64,000 bases of DNA, taken from positions 52,461,103 through 52,525,102 of the forward strand of contig OX457031.1 of NCBI GenBank assembly GCA_949752745.1. Reading direction: 5' to 3'. A model generated the notes under the pieces. It was given only the letters and a program-made list of their open reading frames with translations. It was not told the origin of the DNA and did not search any database. A program made the translations under genes and the position numbers. Source of the stretch: Protula sp. h YS-2021 (Eukaryota; Annelida; Polychaeta; Sabellida; Serpulidae). Shown here piece by piece: positions 21,988-33,469 of this stretch. Within the stretch, counting starts at the first letter, position 1. The number at the start of each line of letters is the position of its first letter.

Positions 21988-22511
21988 TGTCTCTTATAAT
22001 TTATTGACATCAGGTCACTGAAAAGTGACACGTATTGATTAATCAGTGCCAGAATGTTTAAGTATTTATGGCATGACACTGTACAAGTCACGTGATGTCT
22101 GTAGTATATAAACAGTTTCTTCCCGCCTTTTGCCAAATAGTTTCAAGTTTCTTACGGTGCGTGATCATATTTAGGAAAGTTCCGTTAAAATTGGTAAGAT
22201 TCAAATTTCTTGTGATTGTGAACTAAGTAATTTATTTATTTGTGAAATTATTACGACTAAATTCAAGATATAACAAGGTAAAATTGATTAAAGAGTTACG
22301 TTTAGTGTTTAGATCAGTCGTTTCAGTTTCGTTTCTTTTTTTTCTTAGCAAACCGGCATTTCGGCATTTCGGCATTTCGGCATTACGGCTTTACGGCATT
22401 ACAGCGTTACGGCTTTACGGTATTATGGCTTTTCGGCATTGGCATTTACAAGATCGAGATACGAAGCCGCGTTGTGATTAAACAAGGTCTTTGTTTCGTA
22501 TTCCCTGATCA
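21988..22511 (+). repeat. Right LTR of the BEL element
   Basis: About 98% identical to the left LTR outside the minisatellite, with a TATA box at 22,105-22,112. It lacks a 16-bp segment present in the left LTR that contains the AATAAA signal (the junction reads GCCGCGTTGTGATTAAAC), so its own polyadenylation signal is gone. Confidence 0.85.
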
Positions 22512-22515
22512 TGCA

Positions 22516-23880
22516 AGCAACATTTTGGATAAGATAACAAAACTTGCAACACGTTTGAATCTATGGAGCCAGTTGGGTCCTACGCTGCAGGGGAAAGCTA
22601 ACATATCTAAAACCATGGGAATGTCAAATTTAATATACAGCTTGAGTAACGTCTCGTGTGCACACGCAGATCTGACCCGGGCCCAGTCGTTGATGAATGC
22701 TTTTATTTGGTCCAATAAACCCAGTAAGATCAAGCATAATTCCTTGATCGAGGACTTCGATACAGGAGGTATTCGAAATTTCATTGTTATGCAAAAATCG
22801 TTAAGGTTGGCATAGTTGTTCAAACTGTGGGTTAAAAACCTGAGTAATGCCATAATACATACTGAATTTGACGAATACGGGGTTATTTTGCACTGAAATT
22901 TTGACGCTGGAAGTTTTCAAATATCCTCCTTTTATAAATAGATGTTTTTCTATTTCAGTTTATTGCATAACCAAGACATATACAGAGGGGTATTATGGAA
23001 CAACAAGGAAATAACAATTGATGGCAAGTCGCTGTACTGGAAGCACGGGCACAAAAAAAGCATACTGTATATTAAGGATCTATTGAAAATATCTGGAAAT
23101 ATCCATCTGTAAATGGTTAAAACACAGCGAGAACAATAGATATATTACAGATAATTATACAGTGGACTACTCTGACCCAATCTTTAAGATACGTGACTCC
23201 TTACTCAACATAAAGAAAGCTAAGTGTAACGATAACTAAATGGTCTTGATAAATAAAATTGTAGAGTCTCCGGTAAACATTGTGGTTTGGGCGAAGGCAG
23301 GTATGCTAGAAGAATCACGGATTCTACATAGCATGCTACTTTGTAGAAAATGTACTAAAGAAACCTATCTTTTGGCCTTGCAACTGAAACTCATTCATAA
23401 TATAATACCAACTAACAAGAAGAAAAAGGACTGGAAAATTTTAGAATCCGATGCATGTAAATATTGTGACACTTCGGATACAATAATACACTTCTTTTGG
23501 GACTGTTGAAAAGCCAGAGAAATTATAAGAAGATGCTTAAGCATATTGAAGCTAAATTCTTTTAATTTTGAGAAATGGGACTTTTTACTTGGAAAAGATA
23601 ATATTACAGAGGATAGCGTCTCTATGTTAATAAAATATCATATATGTCAGCTTAGAGTCAACGAGAAAAAATTTCACGAGAGCGTGTTTATTAGAAATGC
23701 AAAATTACGATATTACGCAGACATTCAAGCATTATCCGAAGATAAATTAAAATTGAAATGGACTTATTTCGACGGTGTTTTCAAACTTAGAAGCGAATCT
23801 GATATATTGATAGATGCTTGTGTTTCATTTATAAGCTGTTTGTTTTTTTTTTGTTTTTCTCATAATCGTGATTTTTGACA
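22516..23880 (+). pseudogene. Tx1/L1-like LINE ORF2 C-terminal part, right of BEL insertion
   Basis: It resumes the LINE protein cut at 15,553: an ILDKITKLATRLNLWS segment, LQGKANISKTMGMSNLIYSL, FIWSNKPSKIKH and LRLAWL, then, after stops and shifts, MLLCRKCTKETYLLALQLKL. It ends in a zinc-knuckle-like region with CKYC and HFFWDC (23,452-23,508) and a tail rich in K, D and Y. This is the usual C-terminal layout of Tx1/L1-type ORF2. The frame is interrupted at 22,813, between 22,880 and 23,240, and at 23,507. A T-rich run near 23,845 marks the end of recognisable coding. Confidence 0.75.
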
Positions 23881-24041
23881 AGCAAAGTTATTGTTAGAAA
23901 GATGCATATATGTTGTATTGTTAGTGCTCCTTATAGCTTATGCCCACGCAGCGCACACTCGAATGCGGCTATTCACAATAAAATTCCCTAAAACGAAAAA
24001 GCAGTCTCAGCTCATAAAGTGGAGTTTCCGCTTACAGCTAC

Positions 24042-24372
24042 CATGCCACCGTGTAAAAAGCGAAGAAAGGACTTTAAGGCAGAGCTTAAATCAGAACTTA
24101 AGGAAATTAGAGCCCAGTGAATACCTAAGCCTAAAGCAGAGCGAGGACCTGAGCTTAAAGCTGCTGCCACTGTTGTAAAACCTGAGCGTATACCTGCCAC
24201 TGCAAAATCTATGAAGAAGATGAGTCTAAATGATTTACCAATTGTGTTACCAATAAATGGAGAAAAATATATTAAACTGATGAAATACCAATAGCAAATG
24301 ATGGTTAACATTCGTGAATATATCACGGATCATGCTTCTGAGAGGTTATATCCAACCAAGAATGGCAAATGA
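24042..24372 (+). pseudogene. PC4-like DNA-binding protein, Polinton-associated
   Basis: From an ATG at 24,042 the reading starts with a very basic stretch (CKKRRKDF) and a K/E/A-rich linker, then gives EKYIKLMKYQ and MMVNIREYITD and LYPTKNGK. This resembles the PC4/p15 single-strand DNA-binding fold (K-Y pattern, IREY, GKKGI-like end). Two in-frame stops (after AQ near 24,117 and after KYQ near 24,292) and a TGA at about 24,370 interrupt it. It faces the Polinton penton-like remnant and ends near it. The PC4 assignment comes from motif similarity only. Confidence 0.5.
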
Positions 24373-24480
24373 GGCACATGGGGCGATCAGAATTGAGGCT
24401 TTCTTCCAAATCATGAATAAGGTGGGAAATGGTGCTACTATAACCATGGGAATTGTTACTGTATGAAATCAATCGATCAT

Positions 24481-24750
24481 TCAGAAATAATTTATTATTG
24501 GACCATGGCCATTAAGCAAGTCATTGATGGATGTTACGGTGTCATCTACACCACAAACTGTCCCATCAGGCTTTACAATGCTGCATACGACATGAAGTCT
24601 ATTATTCTTTAAATCAAAATATTCTTCTGTACTAGCACGAATATAAAATTCTATTGGGGCACCATCTCAAATGCAGGGAGTGATTGACAGTTTACGCCAT
24701 ACCTTTTTCTACAACAGTATGTGTTGGTGATATGTGAAATCATTCCAATA
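24481..24750 (-). pseudogene. Polinton minor capsid (penton-like) protein, N-terminal part
   Basis: On minus the reading gives GAPIEFYIRASTEEYFDLKN, RLHVVCSIVKPDGT and VTSINDLLNGHGPIIN. The pattern PIEF-I-G-EY-DL followed by L-V-I-KADGT and VN-L is the N-terminal signature of the penton/minor-capsid protein of Polintons and adintoviruses. Stops occur upstream of GAPIEF and after IINYF at 24,481, so it is a fragment. It directly follows the pX-like remnant, as in related elements. Confidence 0.65.
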
Positions 24751-24844
24751 GAGAAAGACTGCATTCACAAGAATGATCATCTTTGATTGACATTTTTTTT
24801 CTATTTCTGAAAGATATCTTTTGATGTTACTGTTTTCACTTTCT

Positions 24845-25105
24845 TTTGCCTTCTAACAAGTTTCTTTAGTATACCTTTTTATCAATAGTACCAACAACTT
24901 CTTGAGCTGCACGACCAGTCACGTCCTTAACCACATTGTTTGCAGCCATCTTAAGATGTGGTGCAGCAATTTTAGCTCCTGCCTTAATGAGTGGAACAGC
25001 TTTGTGAGTCAATGCTCCCAAGAACGAACCAATGCCATCCCCTTCTTGATAATGTCTACCCTTGATAATGCAGTTGGTAAGTATCCGTTAGGTGTATTAT
25101 TATAA
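24845..25105 (-). pseudogene. Polinton pX-like basic/amphipathic small protein
   Basis: The reading GRHYQEGDGIGSFLGALTHK continues with AVPLIKAGAKIAAPHLKMAA and a VKDVTGRAAQE segment. The G-G-IGSFLG-L-R-PL-K-GAK pattern matches the small pX-like protein of Polintons. It lies between integrase and penton-like remnants on the same strand. There is no ATG in frame close upstream, and a stop follows near 24,864. Confidence 0.6.
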
Positions 25106-25109
25106 CTGT

Positions 25110-25568
25110 AGACTAAGCCTTGCAAAATATGCGAATAGCGATACGTTTGACCTCAATGTTCTAGGTCTTCTTGTTGTTTCTTGAAAAATGTTTTGGAAGA
25201 CTTGAATGACGCTAGTATCATTTTTGTTTGGAAGAGGTTGTACCCACAAGTGTTTGAAAAAGACATCAATGATGATTAGTGGAAGTGATTACCTTGATTA
25301 TACTCTGCAATGTTGGCTGCATCTGCCAAGACCACATCCCATATATCATTAATATCACGGGTAATGATGCGATGTCTTTTAAATTTGTATTTCACTGGTT
25401 GAAGTAAACTATAGGCATCTTGATCTTGCAACCAAGTTTTCACTTTGGAATATGTCACAGGGGACGTGTATTGTTTCCGTATTTTCTATAACTTATTAGG
25501 CCCTGCGAATACGCCAGGGATTTTAGGTTTAAAGTAAGTATTAGTTACGTAATCTTTCCACGTTGCCA
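25110..25568 (-). pseudogene. Polinton retroviral-type integrase, N-terminal half
   Basis: From the ATG at 25,568 the reading shows NTYFKPKIPGVFAGPNKL, then a TAG, then a helix and WLQDQDAYSLLQPVKYKFKR, IITRDINDIWDVVLADAANI, and in another frame DVFFKHLWVQPLPNK and FQNIFQETTRRPRTL. This is the zinc-like N-terminal region plus the first part of the catalytic core of the Polinton c-integrase. The Asp in DIWDVVLAD is the likely first catalytic residue. The second catalytic Asp and Glu are lost, and the reading fades at about 25,110 just before the pX-like remnant. Confidence 0.75.
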
Positions 25569-26599
25569 TATTAACTCGAAACGAAACCAATCCAGAGAAA
25601 GAGTTAAAAGGCTATGTTGTGCACTACAATTCATATATAAAAACTTTAATATTCTTCAAACATTGTGCAAATTTCTATAGTCACTTCAGCTTGTCGGTTA
25701 TTGAACGTGGCAAGCTCTAATATATCCGTTGGCAGTTAAACATCATTGTCATAATGTAAAATAAGTCTAGCAGGCACAGCCAGCATGGGGTATCCGCCCA
25801 AATCGTACTGACCTTGAAGAATCCTGAATCAATGTCATAGGTATTTCCCGGCAAATTCAGTTGTTCGCATTCTCTCAAAAAATATTGAATGCCCAGTTGG
25901 ATTCAAAGCAAAGAAGATTTAAAAACACAAAATAAAGATAGTTAACTTTGTAGACATCATCCAATGTCTCTATGCGTCTGCGAAGAAAGAGTTGAGATGT
26001 TGGCATGTTTTACCTTTCTACTTCCTGTGATATAATGACGGCATCACTTGAATTTTTCAAGGTTTGTTCAAACAAAACCTCTTTTTAAAAATATCTACCA
26101 CCTTCTCTATTATTTTCTTCCTTTGTTGATTTTGAAATAGTTCTCATAAGGTTAAATTCTCTAGGAAGAATAAACATTGTCTTTGTGTCTTTAACGTTTA
26201 AATGACTTAGTTTGTAAACATTATTGAAAGGTTTTATATCTTACCTTTGAAACAAAACTGTTGGCTTTATGCACTTTTAGTTTTTTCAATACATAAAATT
26301 CCTATAGAAATCATTTTTAATGTACATCCAATGATCTTTAGGAGTTAATTTTAATGTCAGTTCTCCTTGTCATGAATTGGTTCTTTACTCAAAGTAAAGT
26401 TTCAAATCGTTGCCAAAAATATATACACAGTTTTAGCGTTCTTTGAAGATGAACTCGAACATTAAAGACAAAGTACTCCTGAACACTATGGTGAAAAGAT
26501 GGTAGAAGTTAACCCAGTTGTTTTAAGTTATGCGCTGTTGAAGTTATCATGTCTGTCCTATATGCTATATAGGTTTGAGGTTGGTGGGGGAGAAGTCTA

Positions 26600-26725
26600 G
26601 AAATGAAAAATGATCAGAATGATCTAAAACGTAAAACTACAATCTAATGTTTGCCCCTACGGGAAATGAAAAATAATAAGAATTGTCTGAAACGTAAAAC
26701 TATGCCACAATCTAATGTTCGCACA
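26600..26725. repeat. Two-copy direct repeat, ~62 bp units
   Basis: Units at 26,600-26,661 and 26,662-26,725 share GAAATGAAAAAT, AACGTAAAACTA and CAATCTAATGTT segments in the same order. Confidence 0.7.
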
Positions 26726-27210
26726 AACTAGCCACAAGTATTTAGCTGTTTTTCCCTCTACACTTAGAGCTTACCTGAGCGAATCCAAGAGTCTCGATGC
26801 AAAGTGTTTAATTTCTTATCCGTTCTTAACAAAGTGCCGATGTGTCCTTTTTGTGCGATTTTAAAACTAGTAGGGTTATGAAAGTTATCTTTCACCAACA
26901 AGCAGTGTAACATCAGCAGCGTTTAGCAATGAAGAATGAAACAGAGATTTCTAGGATATGCTACAAACCGAATAAAAAATCCAGCTATTAATACAAAGGC
27001 TTTTCAAAGAATGACTTTGACTTCTAATTGACATTGTTCCACAATGAAAATTTTCACCATGACAAAAGTCGTTCGGAAGTCGTAAGGCTGATAAGTTTTG
27101 AATAGTCGGATTGGCGATACCCAAACTGATTAGGATTTCAGTACGTAAAAAATCCATACAGCTATCAACATTCAACACAATAATCATATGTCAAAGCTCA
27201 AAGAATCAAT

Positions 27211-27470
27211 TCAGCCAAAATAGCAAGCTGGCTAAAAATTTCAAGCAGATTGTAAATGATAAGTAAATGAACCTATGAAACGTGTGAGGATATATACTTT
27301 GGGAGATCAAAGCTGTGTGTGTCTGTTCATTAAAGACATCACAGCAAGCCAATCCAGGAAAACTGTCAAATGTTTACGCTGTAAAGTCAGGCACATAGCA
27401 TCGGACCAGTCATTTTGCAATCCGCTTGAAAATTTCAGCCAAATCGACTGAAATGTGGCTAATTTGGCAT
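27211..27470. repeat. Imperfect inverted repeat
   Basis: The segment at 27,211-27,262 and the segment at 27,409-27,470 are inverted relatives, sharing about 26 of 31 bases in the best block (CTGCTTGAAATTTTTAGCCA against CCGCTTGAAAATTTCAGCCA). It may be a small hairpin element. Confidence 0.5.
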
Positions 27471-27903
27471 TTTGACTGCAATATATATACACGTTTCGGT
27501 ATTCAAATTAATCGCGAGCAAATATACTAACACAACAGCATATAAATTGTGGGAGAGGCATGTAACGATGCATTATTTATTTATGCTGTAATCAAGTATT
27601 TTGAGAACAAGCTGAATTTCGAAAGAATTATCTTACCTTTCCATCTCCTTCAAATAAACTTACATAAGAGAAGTTGCACAAATTAAGTCTACAAATATGA
27701 TTATCGCTGTTATTATATCAGATTACTCTGTTTTATGATGTATGAAAAACAAAGATTGATAACATCTGTGTTTGATACTTTTCAGAGGCGCCAACGAGTC
27801 AAACCTCGACAATATGCCAAACTTTGCACAGGTTAACATTTTCATTATGTGGCACGTTTTTTTCTTATCAGGGTGAAATATTCAGTATAATTCCCATACT
27901 TAC

Positions 27904-28008
27904 AAAGTGTACAGGAATAAGCTCATCAGGATTAATTAATTCAGACCCAGGTGCTAATGTCGGCTCGATACTCCATTGACAGACGTCATTTACACTCGTC
28001 GCCCATTC
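27904..28008 (-). CDS. GH81-like endo-1,3-beta-glucanase, third visible exon
   Basis: On minus, an acceptor (TTTTGTTTAG, AG at 28,009-28,010) opens a 105-nt exon of exactly 35 codons, closed by a perfect donor GTAAGT at 27,903-27,898. It reads EWATSVNDVCQWSIEP and then APGSELINPDELIPVHF with no stop, phase 0 at both ends. Phase matches the exon ending at 34,557. Following the GIQVIPITAIS motif of that exon, an EW-containing segment is what GH81 enzymes show after their conserved (G/I)-LP-T-I block. The downstream exon or exons are not found. Function is inferred through the other two exons. Confidence 0.65.
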
Positions 28009-28597
28009 CTAAACAAAACACATAGAAGTCATAATCGATGTGTCAGGGACTTTTTGAGATTTATTTTGCATTTTGGAATGCTGGAATTTACGTAAACATA
28101 CCCAATAACAATTGCACCTTTGGATCACCGTTAATTAGACATCTCACTCGACTTCGGAACAGTGTCTTGTTTTGGTTGTTTATAAGAGTAAAAGCAACGT
28201 CATCTCTTGACGATGGGTACCGGAAGGTTACTCTGCATGGACGTCGGGAAAATATTATTATAAAATCGCCTTCAAGTCATCGACAATCACGCTTCCGTCA
28301 CCATACCCCAACTCTTTCTCATCCGGTCACACAGGGTGGATATGAAATCGATTTCCGTGAATAATTTTTAAAAGTAAGTGGGAAAAGAAGTGGGAAATCT
28401 TTATATTCTCATATTTTATGTCCCCGATCTATATTGAGAGTGACTTCAAGGTCTTCAGAAAAATGCCAGTTCTGGAGAAGAAACACAGATACTTGTGCAA
28501 TGCAGAAGGATTACATCCCTCCTTGCAATCACAAAGAGACTTAACGATTTTGAAGGTGCTTTTTATTCTAAAAATATTTCTATTGCAACAGTATTGC

Positions 28598-29310
28598 TTA
28601 GGAGAGCTGTTTGCATTCTAAAACGCATTTCCGAACCTCAGAGTTTTATTCGGACCCCTAATAAAAAGAAAAACACATTCTGTGTTCATTTAAAACTTAA
28701 GGGACACAAAACCAGACAAAATGACAGAGTATTAGTGGTACCAGAGCCTCGGGCTGGCAGGACAGCTTCTTGCCCGTTTGAAATTGATCTACATATTTAT
28801 CTGCAATCTTTATCATTCTAATAAGTAGATTATCAAATTTTGCCTCGATTCAAATCGTTACAATTATAAAATCGAACGAAATGTTGCGGTACTGGATCGA
28901 GGTGGCACAAGAGCCCTGCGTGGTCGCAGGAGAGCACTTCGCATTTTTACACGGATTTCTGCTTTTCAAAACTTTCTTTTGACCTAAGATAGGAAGAAAA
29001 TCACTTTCTTCGCTAAATGAAACACTTATAGACACGTAAATAGGCAAAATGGGAGAGTATTGAGTCGGGGTTACATCAGATCCTCGGAGTGTCATCAGAG
29101 CTCTGGGGTAGCAGGAGAGCTTTTTGCATTTTAAACGCATTTTTGAATCTCAGAGTTTTCTTCGAACCTTAGATAGAAAGAAAATTACATTCTGCGTTAA
29201 TTTAAACCTTTAGGGGCACAAAACCGGGCAAAATAGCCTGGTTGAAACTACAGCCTCTGGGTTACAGGAAGGCTTTTACCCGATTTCGAACTTATCCGCA
29301 TATTTTCTGT
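28598..29310. repeat. Degenerate ~200-300 bp repeat, three copies
   Basis: Copies at about 28,598-28,800, 28,930-29,100 and 29,105-29,300 share, in order, GAGAGCT-TTTGCATT, ACGCATTT, CTCAGAGTTTT, an AGAAAATTACATTCTG-type run and GGGCACAAAACCGGGCAAAAT. Copies are strongly diverged. No protein is encoded. Confidence 0.6.
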
Positions 29311-31077
29311 GATCTTTGTTATTCATTGCGTTGAACTTGACTAAAACACAGGGGGTTTTAACGGAAAGAATTTTCTTTATTTACATCTTTATATCCCGCT
29401 GTGATTCCGTAAAACTACAATAATAATAAAAAAGAACAATATTAGAATCGAGTTTTCAATCGATACATATAACATTCTGCTTAAGCAGAGCCGATAGCTT
29501 AAGTACACAACCGAGCATATTTTCTGTTATCCCTTGAAATTCATTCTTTGAATAAAACATTTTATATCATATTATTATCAAGACAAACAAAGAAAAATTT
29601 ATTAAAGTAATTTCTTTCGGAATTGTGTTATGTGTAAGAGGTTAAATGTAAATCCAAAAACAACCCGTAATTCGGCTCAACGGCGACAGTTAGACTTTAA
29701 CTAACGAAAAGAGCGGTATTTCTTTCTTTTATATTAGCTGAAAGCGCAAGGGGGAAATCAGTCAACCTTAGAGCTTTAAAATCGCGGGATTTTGCCATAA
29801 GGCACGCATACAATTATCAAACAACGATCAACCGCACGTTTCACAAAATTTGTCAAAACTCAATTAATATGTCCAACAAAACAAAGAATGACATCGGATT
29901 CATTCTTTACAATGACGAACTTATCAAGACTCATTGTTCTGCCCTGGCCTCCATGCCGTTCAGCAATGAGTGTTAGATTTACACATCATTTAGGGAAACA
30001 GCGCACATCAGGACACCGAGCTTCGACAATTTACGGAAGAAGACTCGGGTGGTCCGGGGTCGGAATTGGAAGAGGCAGAGGGTAATACGGGCGAGTCCTT
30101 TAATCTTTCATATTCCCGATTGCCTTGCGGGAAGCAGACTTCGAGCGCTCCCCAGGACGGGGTCAACGTCCGTTTAGAGATCCGACGGCAGCAGGAAAAG
30201 CCTCCTGTCCGGACTCCGGAAAATACTAACCCTCACGTAGCTTCTTCCCACCATTGCACCGAGGATGTGCCTTTCAGATTATTAAAACAGAAACATCCAG
30301 GCTCGCCAACGTCTCTTGCGGTGCATCTTGTCTGGGCAGATATGATCCCGCCACCCGGAAGACATCTAAAACTAAGCTTTAACACCAGGATTCGTTTATC
30401 GTACTTTCTACGAGTGATTGTATCGCGAATGCAGTCATTCCGCGTTCTTATGAGTTCAAGAAGATGGACGCACTAGTGATTAGAGCCAGAAATGTCTCTT
30501 ATTCTGGCATTTCACTCTGTGGGGTCACTGATGGGGAGGGGGGGGCTTCTCGCTTCTACCCCCGTCAAACATGTGATTTCTTTAATCATGTCTCTGAACG
30601 TAATGTAAAATTCACGTCCAGGAGAAACTAGGAGCTATGTCAATCTGATTATCTGTTAGGGTGTTTCTGTCAGACTGGGTGTTTGAGAGACAGGCGGTGG
30701 CGTCGGTAAGTTCTCTCGTTGCCTTGGATCCACACTGCTCCACGAAACCTTAACACCATTGGCTTGGCGGAGCTGCGTCTATTGGGTTTATACATTTCTA
30801 GCTAGATTCATTGCTATTGCCAGTCTCTTCCCTTGTGGATTTGTCGGGGCATTAGGTGGCACTGTCCATATGTGTAAGGGCACCGATTTGAATGGAAGAG
30901 CCAAGTGGCTCTACCCACTTTGGTAAGAGGGTTAGCAAGAGCTGGTATTCCCTTGTGACTCTGCTCACAAATCGCTACCCACGAAGGTTATGCCTGTTGC
31001 CTGGTACCGGTGCATATCCCCCTATCTAGTCAAGTGTAAATAGGGAAAAGCGTAGCACAGCAGTAAACAAGAAGGGT
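29311..31077. other. Unassigned stretch before DIRS-like gag
   Basis: Plus-strand frames of 65 and 136 codons (29,888-30,085 and 30,066-30,476) are open but unrecognised. The region from about 30,480 to 31,077 is GC-richer and could be the non-coding left end of the DIRS-like element. Confidence 0.4.
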
Positions 31078-32240
31078 TTGTTGCATGGTAACGCAACGTT
31101 CTGTTACAAGCCTGGCAGAAACAGAAGGCTGAATTCACAAGGCCATCCATCGTTTGTTAGCATCCCCCACTGCGACAAGTGCAGGTCTGCGGAAGGAATG
31201 GTGCTATGCGAGGAGCAGAAGACATGCGTCGAATGTGAGAACCTCTCTCATACGGAGTGGAAGGCGATAGAGACAAACTGTATGAAGGACCAGAGCTGCA
31301 GAATCGCAGAAAGCAGAAGGCTCGTTCTGAATCTAAGGAAACGCCTGTGTCAGAATTTTCGCCGGCTCTAGATTCATACGAAACTCAGCTAACTGAGTCT
31401 CGGCTAGGCAAACAAGCTAAGCTGAATCGCCTCGTGTCTCTAGAGATATAAGCCGAGTTAGACACAGAGGACAGAGAGGCATTGAGAGACGCCTGGCTCT
31501 CGTCCCAACCCTTCTGCTGACATCCATCTACAAGGGGTACTGCGCCTAAGGGGTTATCCGGCTCCAAGCGATCGCCGAAAAAACAGTAGTGTTGGAGGCA
31601 CCCAGCGGCGACACGCAGGCGCCCAATCCGCACCCCAACTCCCCCCAAACCCCAGGGGTAATTAAAAAATTACACGGCTGGTAGGGGTAGAAGCGTACAA
31701 CCCTCACGCAAACAAAGAGGAGCCTTCCATTCGGCTGAACTCCAAGTGAAGAGCCAGAGCAGAGAGAATTCCAGCAAATGGACTTGGATGAAGGCAAGAT
31801 CATGCCGTGACTCCCCCCCCCCATGCATGCAACGGAATTAGATCTGCAACGTATAGATCTGCGGACAAACAGCAACCGCCAAAGGAACAGCGTAGATGCC
31901 CAGAGTTAAATCAGACTTGAATATCCCCCTTGTGGAAAAAGACCCTAAAATCTAACTGGTCCTCGGTCAAAGGAGATAAGGAGTTAAGACATTTCTTTAT
32001 TTTGAGTCAACCAGAACTGTTCTCTATTCGAGACGTAAGACAATGTCACCCGGAAAAACAGCTTTATGTAACGACTTAGCGATGAAGTCTCACCTAGACG
32101 CCCACGTGAGAGAACCACTTCCTCTAGGGGTCAAGAAGCAGCACAAAGGGGAAAGATCTAAACCTCAGTCACGCCACCAAGAGACAGAGGCAACAGGAGG
32201 ACAGTGCTACCAGCAACCATACCTCACAGTTATATAGGTA
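31078..32240 (+). pseudogene. DIRS-like Gag remnant
   Basis: Reading contains HCDKCRSAEGMVLCEEQKTC and VECENLSHTEWKAIE, a C-X2-C...C...C-X2-C pattern near the gag C-terminal part of DIRS-like elements, followed by charged low-complexity frames with several stops. Frames between 31,450 and 32,040 shift repeatedly. Confidence 0.5.
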
Positions 32241-32479
32241 GCAACGAGCCACGGCATAGCGTTGAGATGAAGAACTCATCTTCAGACAATGCCGTTCTTT
32301 TACTGCACGATACGAGGGAGGTACTGAACTATAAGGGCTTTTGGCCCGTAGGAGGAAGGCTAGACTGTTTCTAGCAAAGGCTGGGTAGAAATAGAGGCCC
32401 CTTGTCGAGTATTCAACTGGTTCCGACAGAGCTTTTTCCTCCCATTCAATACAGGCAACAAGGACAGATGCATTGCAGT

Positions 32480-33317
32480 GTTGGTTGCCTGTTCCAAAGC
32501 TCCAAAACAAATAGCCACCTCGTACAGCCAGGGCCCCGAGCAGGATCAGGTTCTGCAAGATATGGTGCAAGAGCTTCTAACAAAAGGGCTATACAGGAAA
32601 TACCAAACTCCGAACAAGGCTTTTTCAGTCTGGTATTTCTGGTTCCCAAGAGAACAGGGGACTGGAGATTAGTCATAGACTTCTCAGAACCTAACCAATT
32701 TCTCCGTACGATCATTTGAGATGGACACTGCCCAAGTAATCAAGGAACTGATACTGAAGCGCAGTTAAGGGACGTCAATAGATTTAGAGCATGCGTATCT
32801 CCACATCCCAAATAAACAAAAAAGCACGATACCTGTGCTTTCAAATAAGGGAGAACAGGCTCTGGTTTCTTGCACTTGCATTCGGCCTACCCACAGATGC
32901 TCTGTATTCTCAAAGGTGTTGAAATCATGCACCAGACTTCAGAGTATGCGTGTATTTCTATCTCTGGACGACAGAATCCTAGACCACAGCAAGGAAGCCC
33001 AGGCCAGAGTCCAAACACTCATCTTAGTAAGTCAGGCGTTTCAGGCGCTTCGAGCTTCTTGGTCAATTTGGCAAAACCAGAACTTAAGCCCAAGCAGCAG
33101 ATTGCCTTTCAGGGAGAGAAAGCTGCTTGGAGTTAGCCAGAGCCTACCTCACAAAAGAGAGATGGGACAGAATTGTGTTACTTATTCGAGACATCGCTCC
33201 CCATCAACCCATGAAACTTGCCGAATGGAGTCTCTACTGGGACTACAAGCAGCCAAGGAAAAGACAGTCCAACTTGGCAAACTAAACTTCAGACGATTTC
33301 AAAGGGCAGTAAAATAG
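32480..33317 (+). pseudogene. DIRS-like reverse transcriptase
   Basis: Reading gives NSEQGFFSLVFLVPKRTGDW and RLVIDFSEPNQFL, then MDTAQVIKEL, SIDLEHAYLHIP, and with frame changes an active site FLSLDDRILDHSKEA (LDD in the place of the family's usual LDDW) near 32,950-32,990, and a KPELKPKQQIAF thumb segment. One stop lies near 32,766, and the frames alternate through the domain, so the copy is inactive. This is the RT_DIRS1-type sequence. Confidence 0.75.
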
Positions 33318-33469
33318 GCCGTAGAAGGGGCCATCACAGGTTAGTGGCAATTCCCTCGAAAGCAATTGAAGACCAGCAATGGCGGTTATCTACAGAATGC
33401 CTATCCCGGGGTTATCCATATAGGCTTACCACCTTCTTGCTGTCAATTAGACATACGCCTAATTGAAAA

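Larger units (their letters stand above)
15554..22511 (+). mobile_element. BEL/Pao LTR retrotransposon, recent, chimeric internal region
   Basis: Two direct LTRs (15,554-16,093 and 21,988-22,511) flank gag-protease, RT and RNase H of the BEL/Pao type. The LTRs begin with TGT and end in CA and differ at about six positions over their first 350 bp, so the insertion is young. The integrase expected after RNase H is missing. From about 20,480 to the right LTR the DNA is unrelated, with an antisense frame and a tRNA-like sequence. I find no convincing polypurine tract before the right LTR and no target-site duplication. The element sits inside a LINE reading frame. Three in-frame stops and one frameshift break pol. 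Confidence 0.85.
25569..27903. other. AT-rich noncoding stretch
   Basis: No recognisable coding sequence. It holds a two-unit direct repeat at 26,600-26,725 and an inverted pair at 27,211-27,470. It includes sequence downstream of the third GH81-like exon, so a terminal exon may be hidden here, but none could be recognised. Confidence 0.5.

Noticed and set aside
15554..22515. A target-site duplication for the BEL insertion.
   Set aside because: Flanks AATAATTTA and TGCAAGCAACA share no convincing 4-6 bp repeat under any of the end positions considered.
26775..26866. A 92-nt minus-strand open segment ending in a GTAAGC donor, looking like another exon.
   Set aside because: Its only open frame needs one leftover base, but the exon at 27,904 ends at phase 0, so splicing would create a stop. 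The peptide has no GH81 resemblance.
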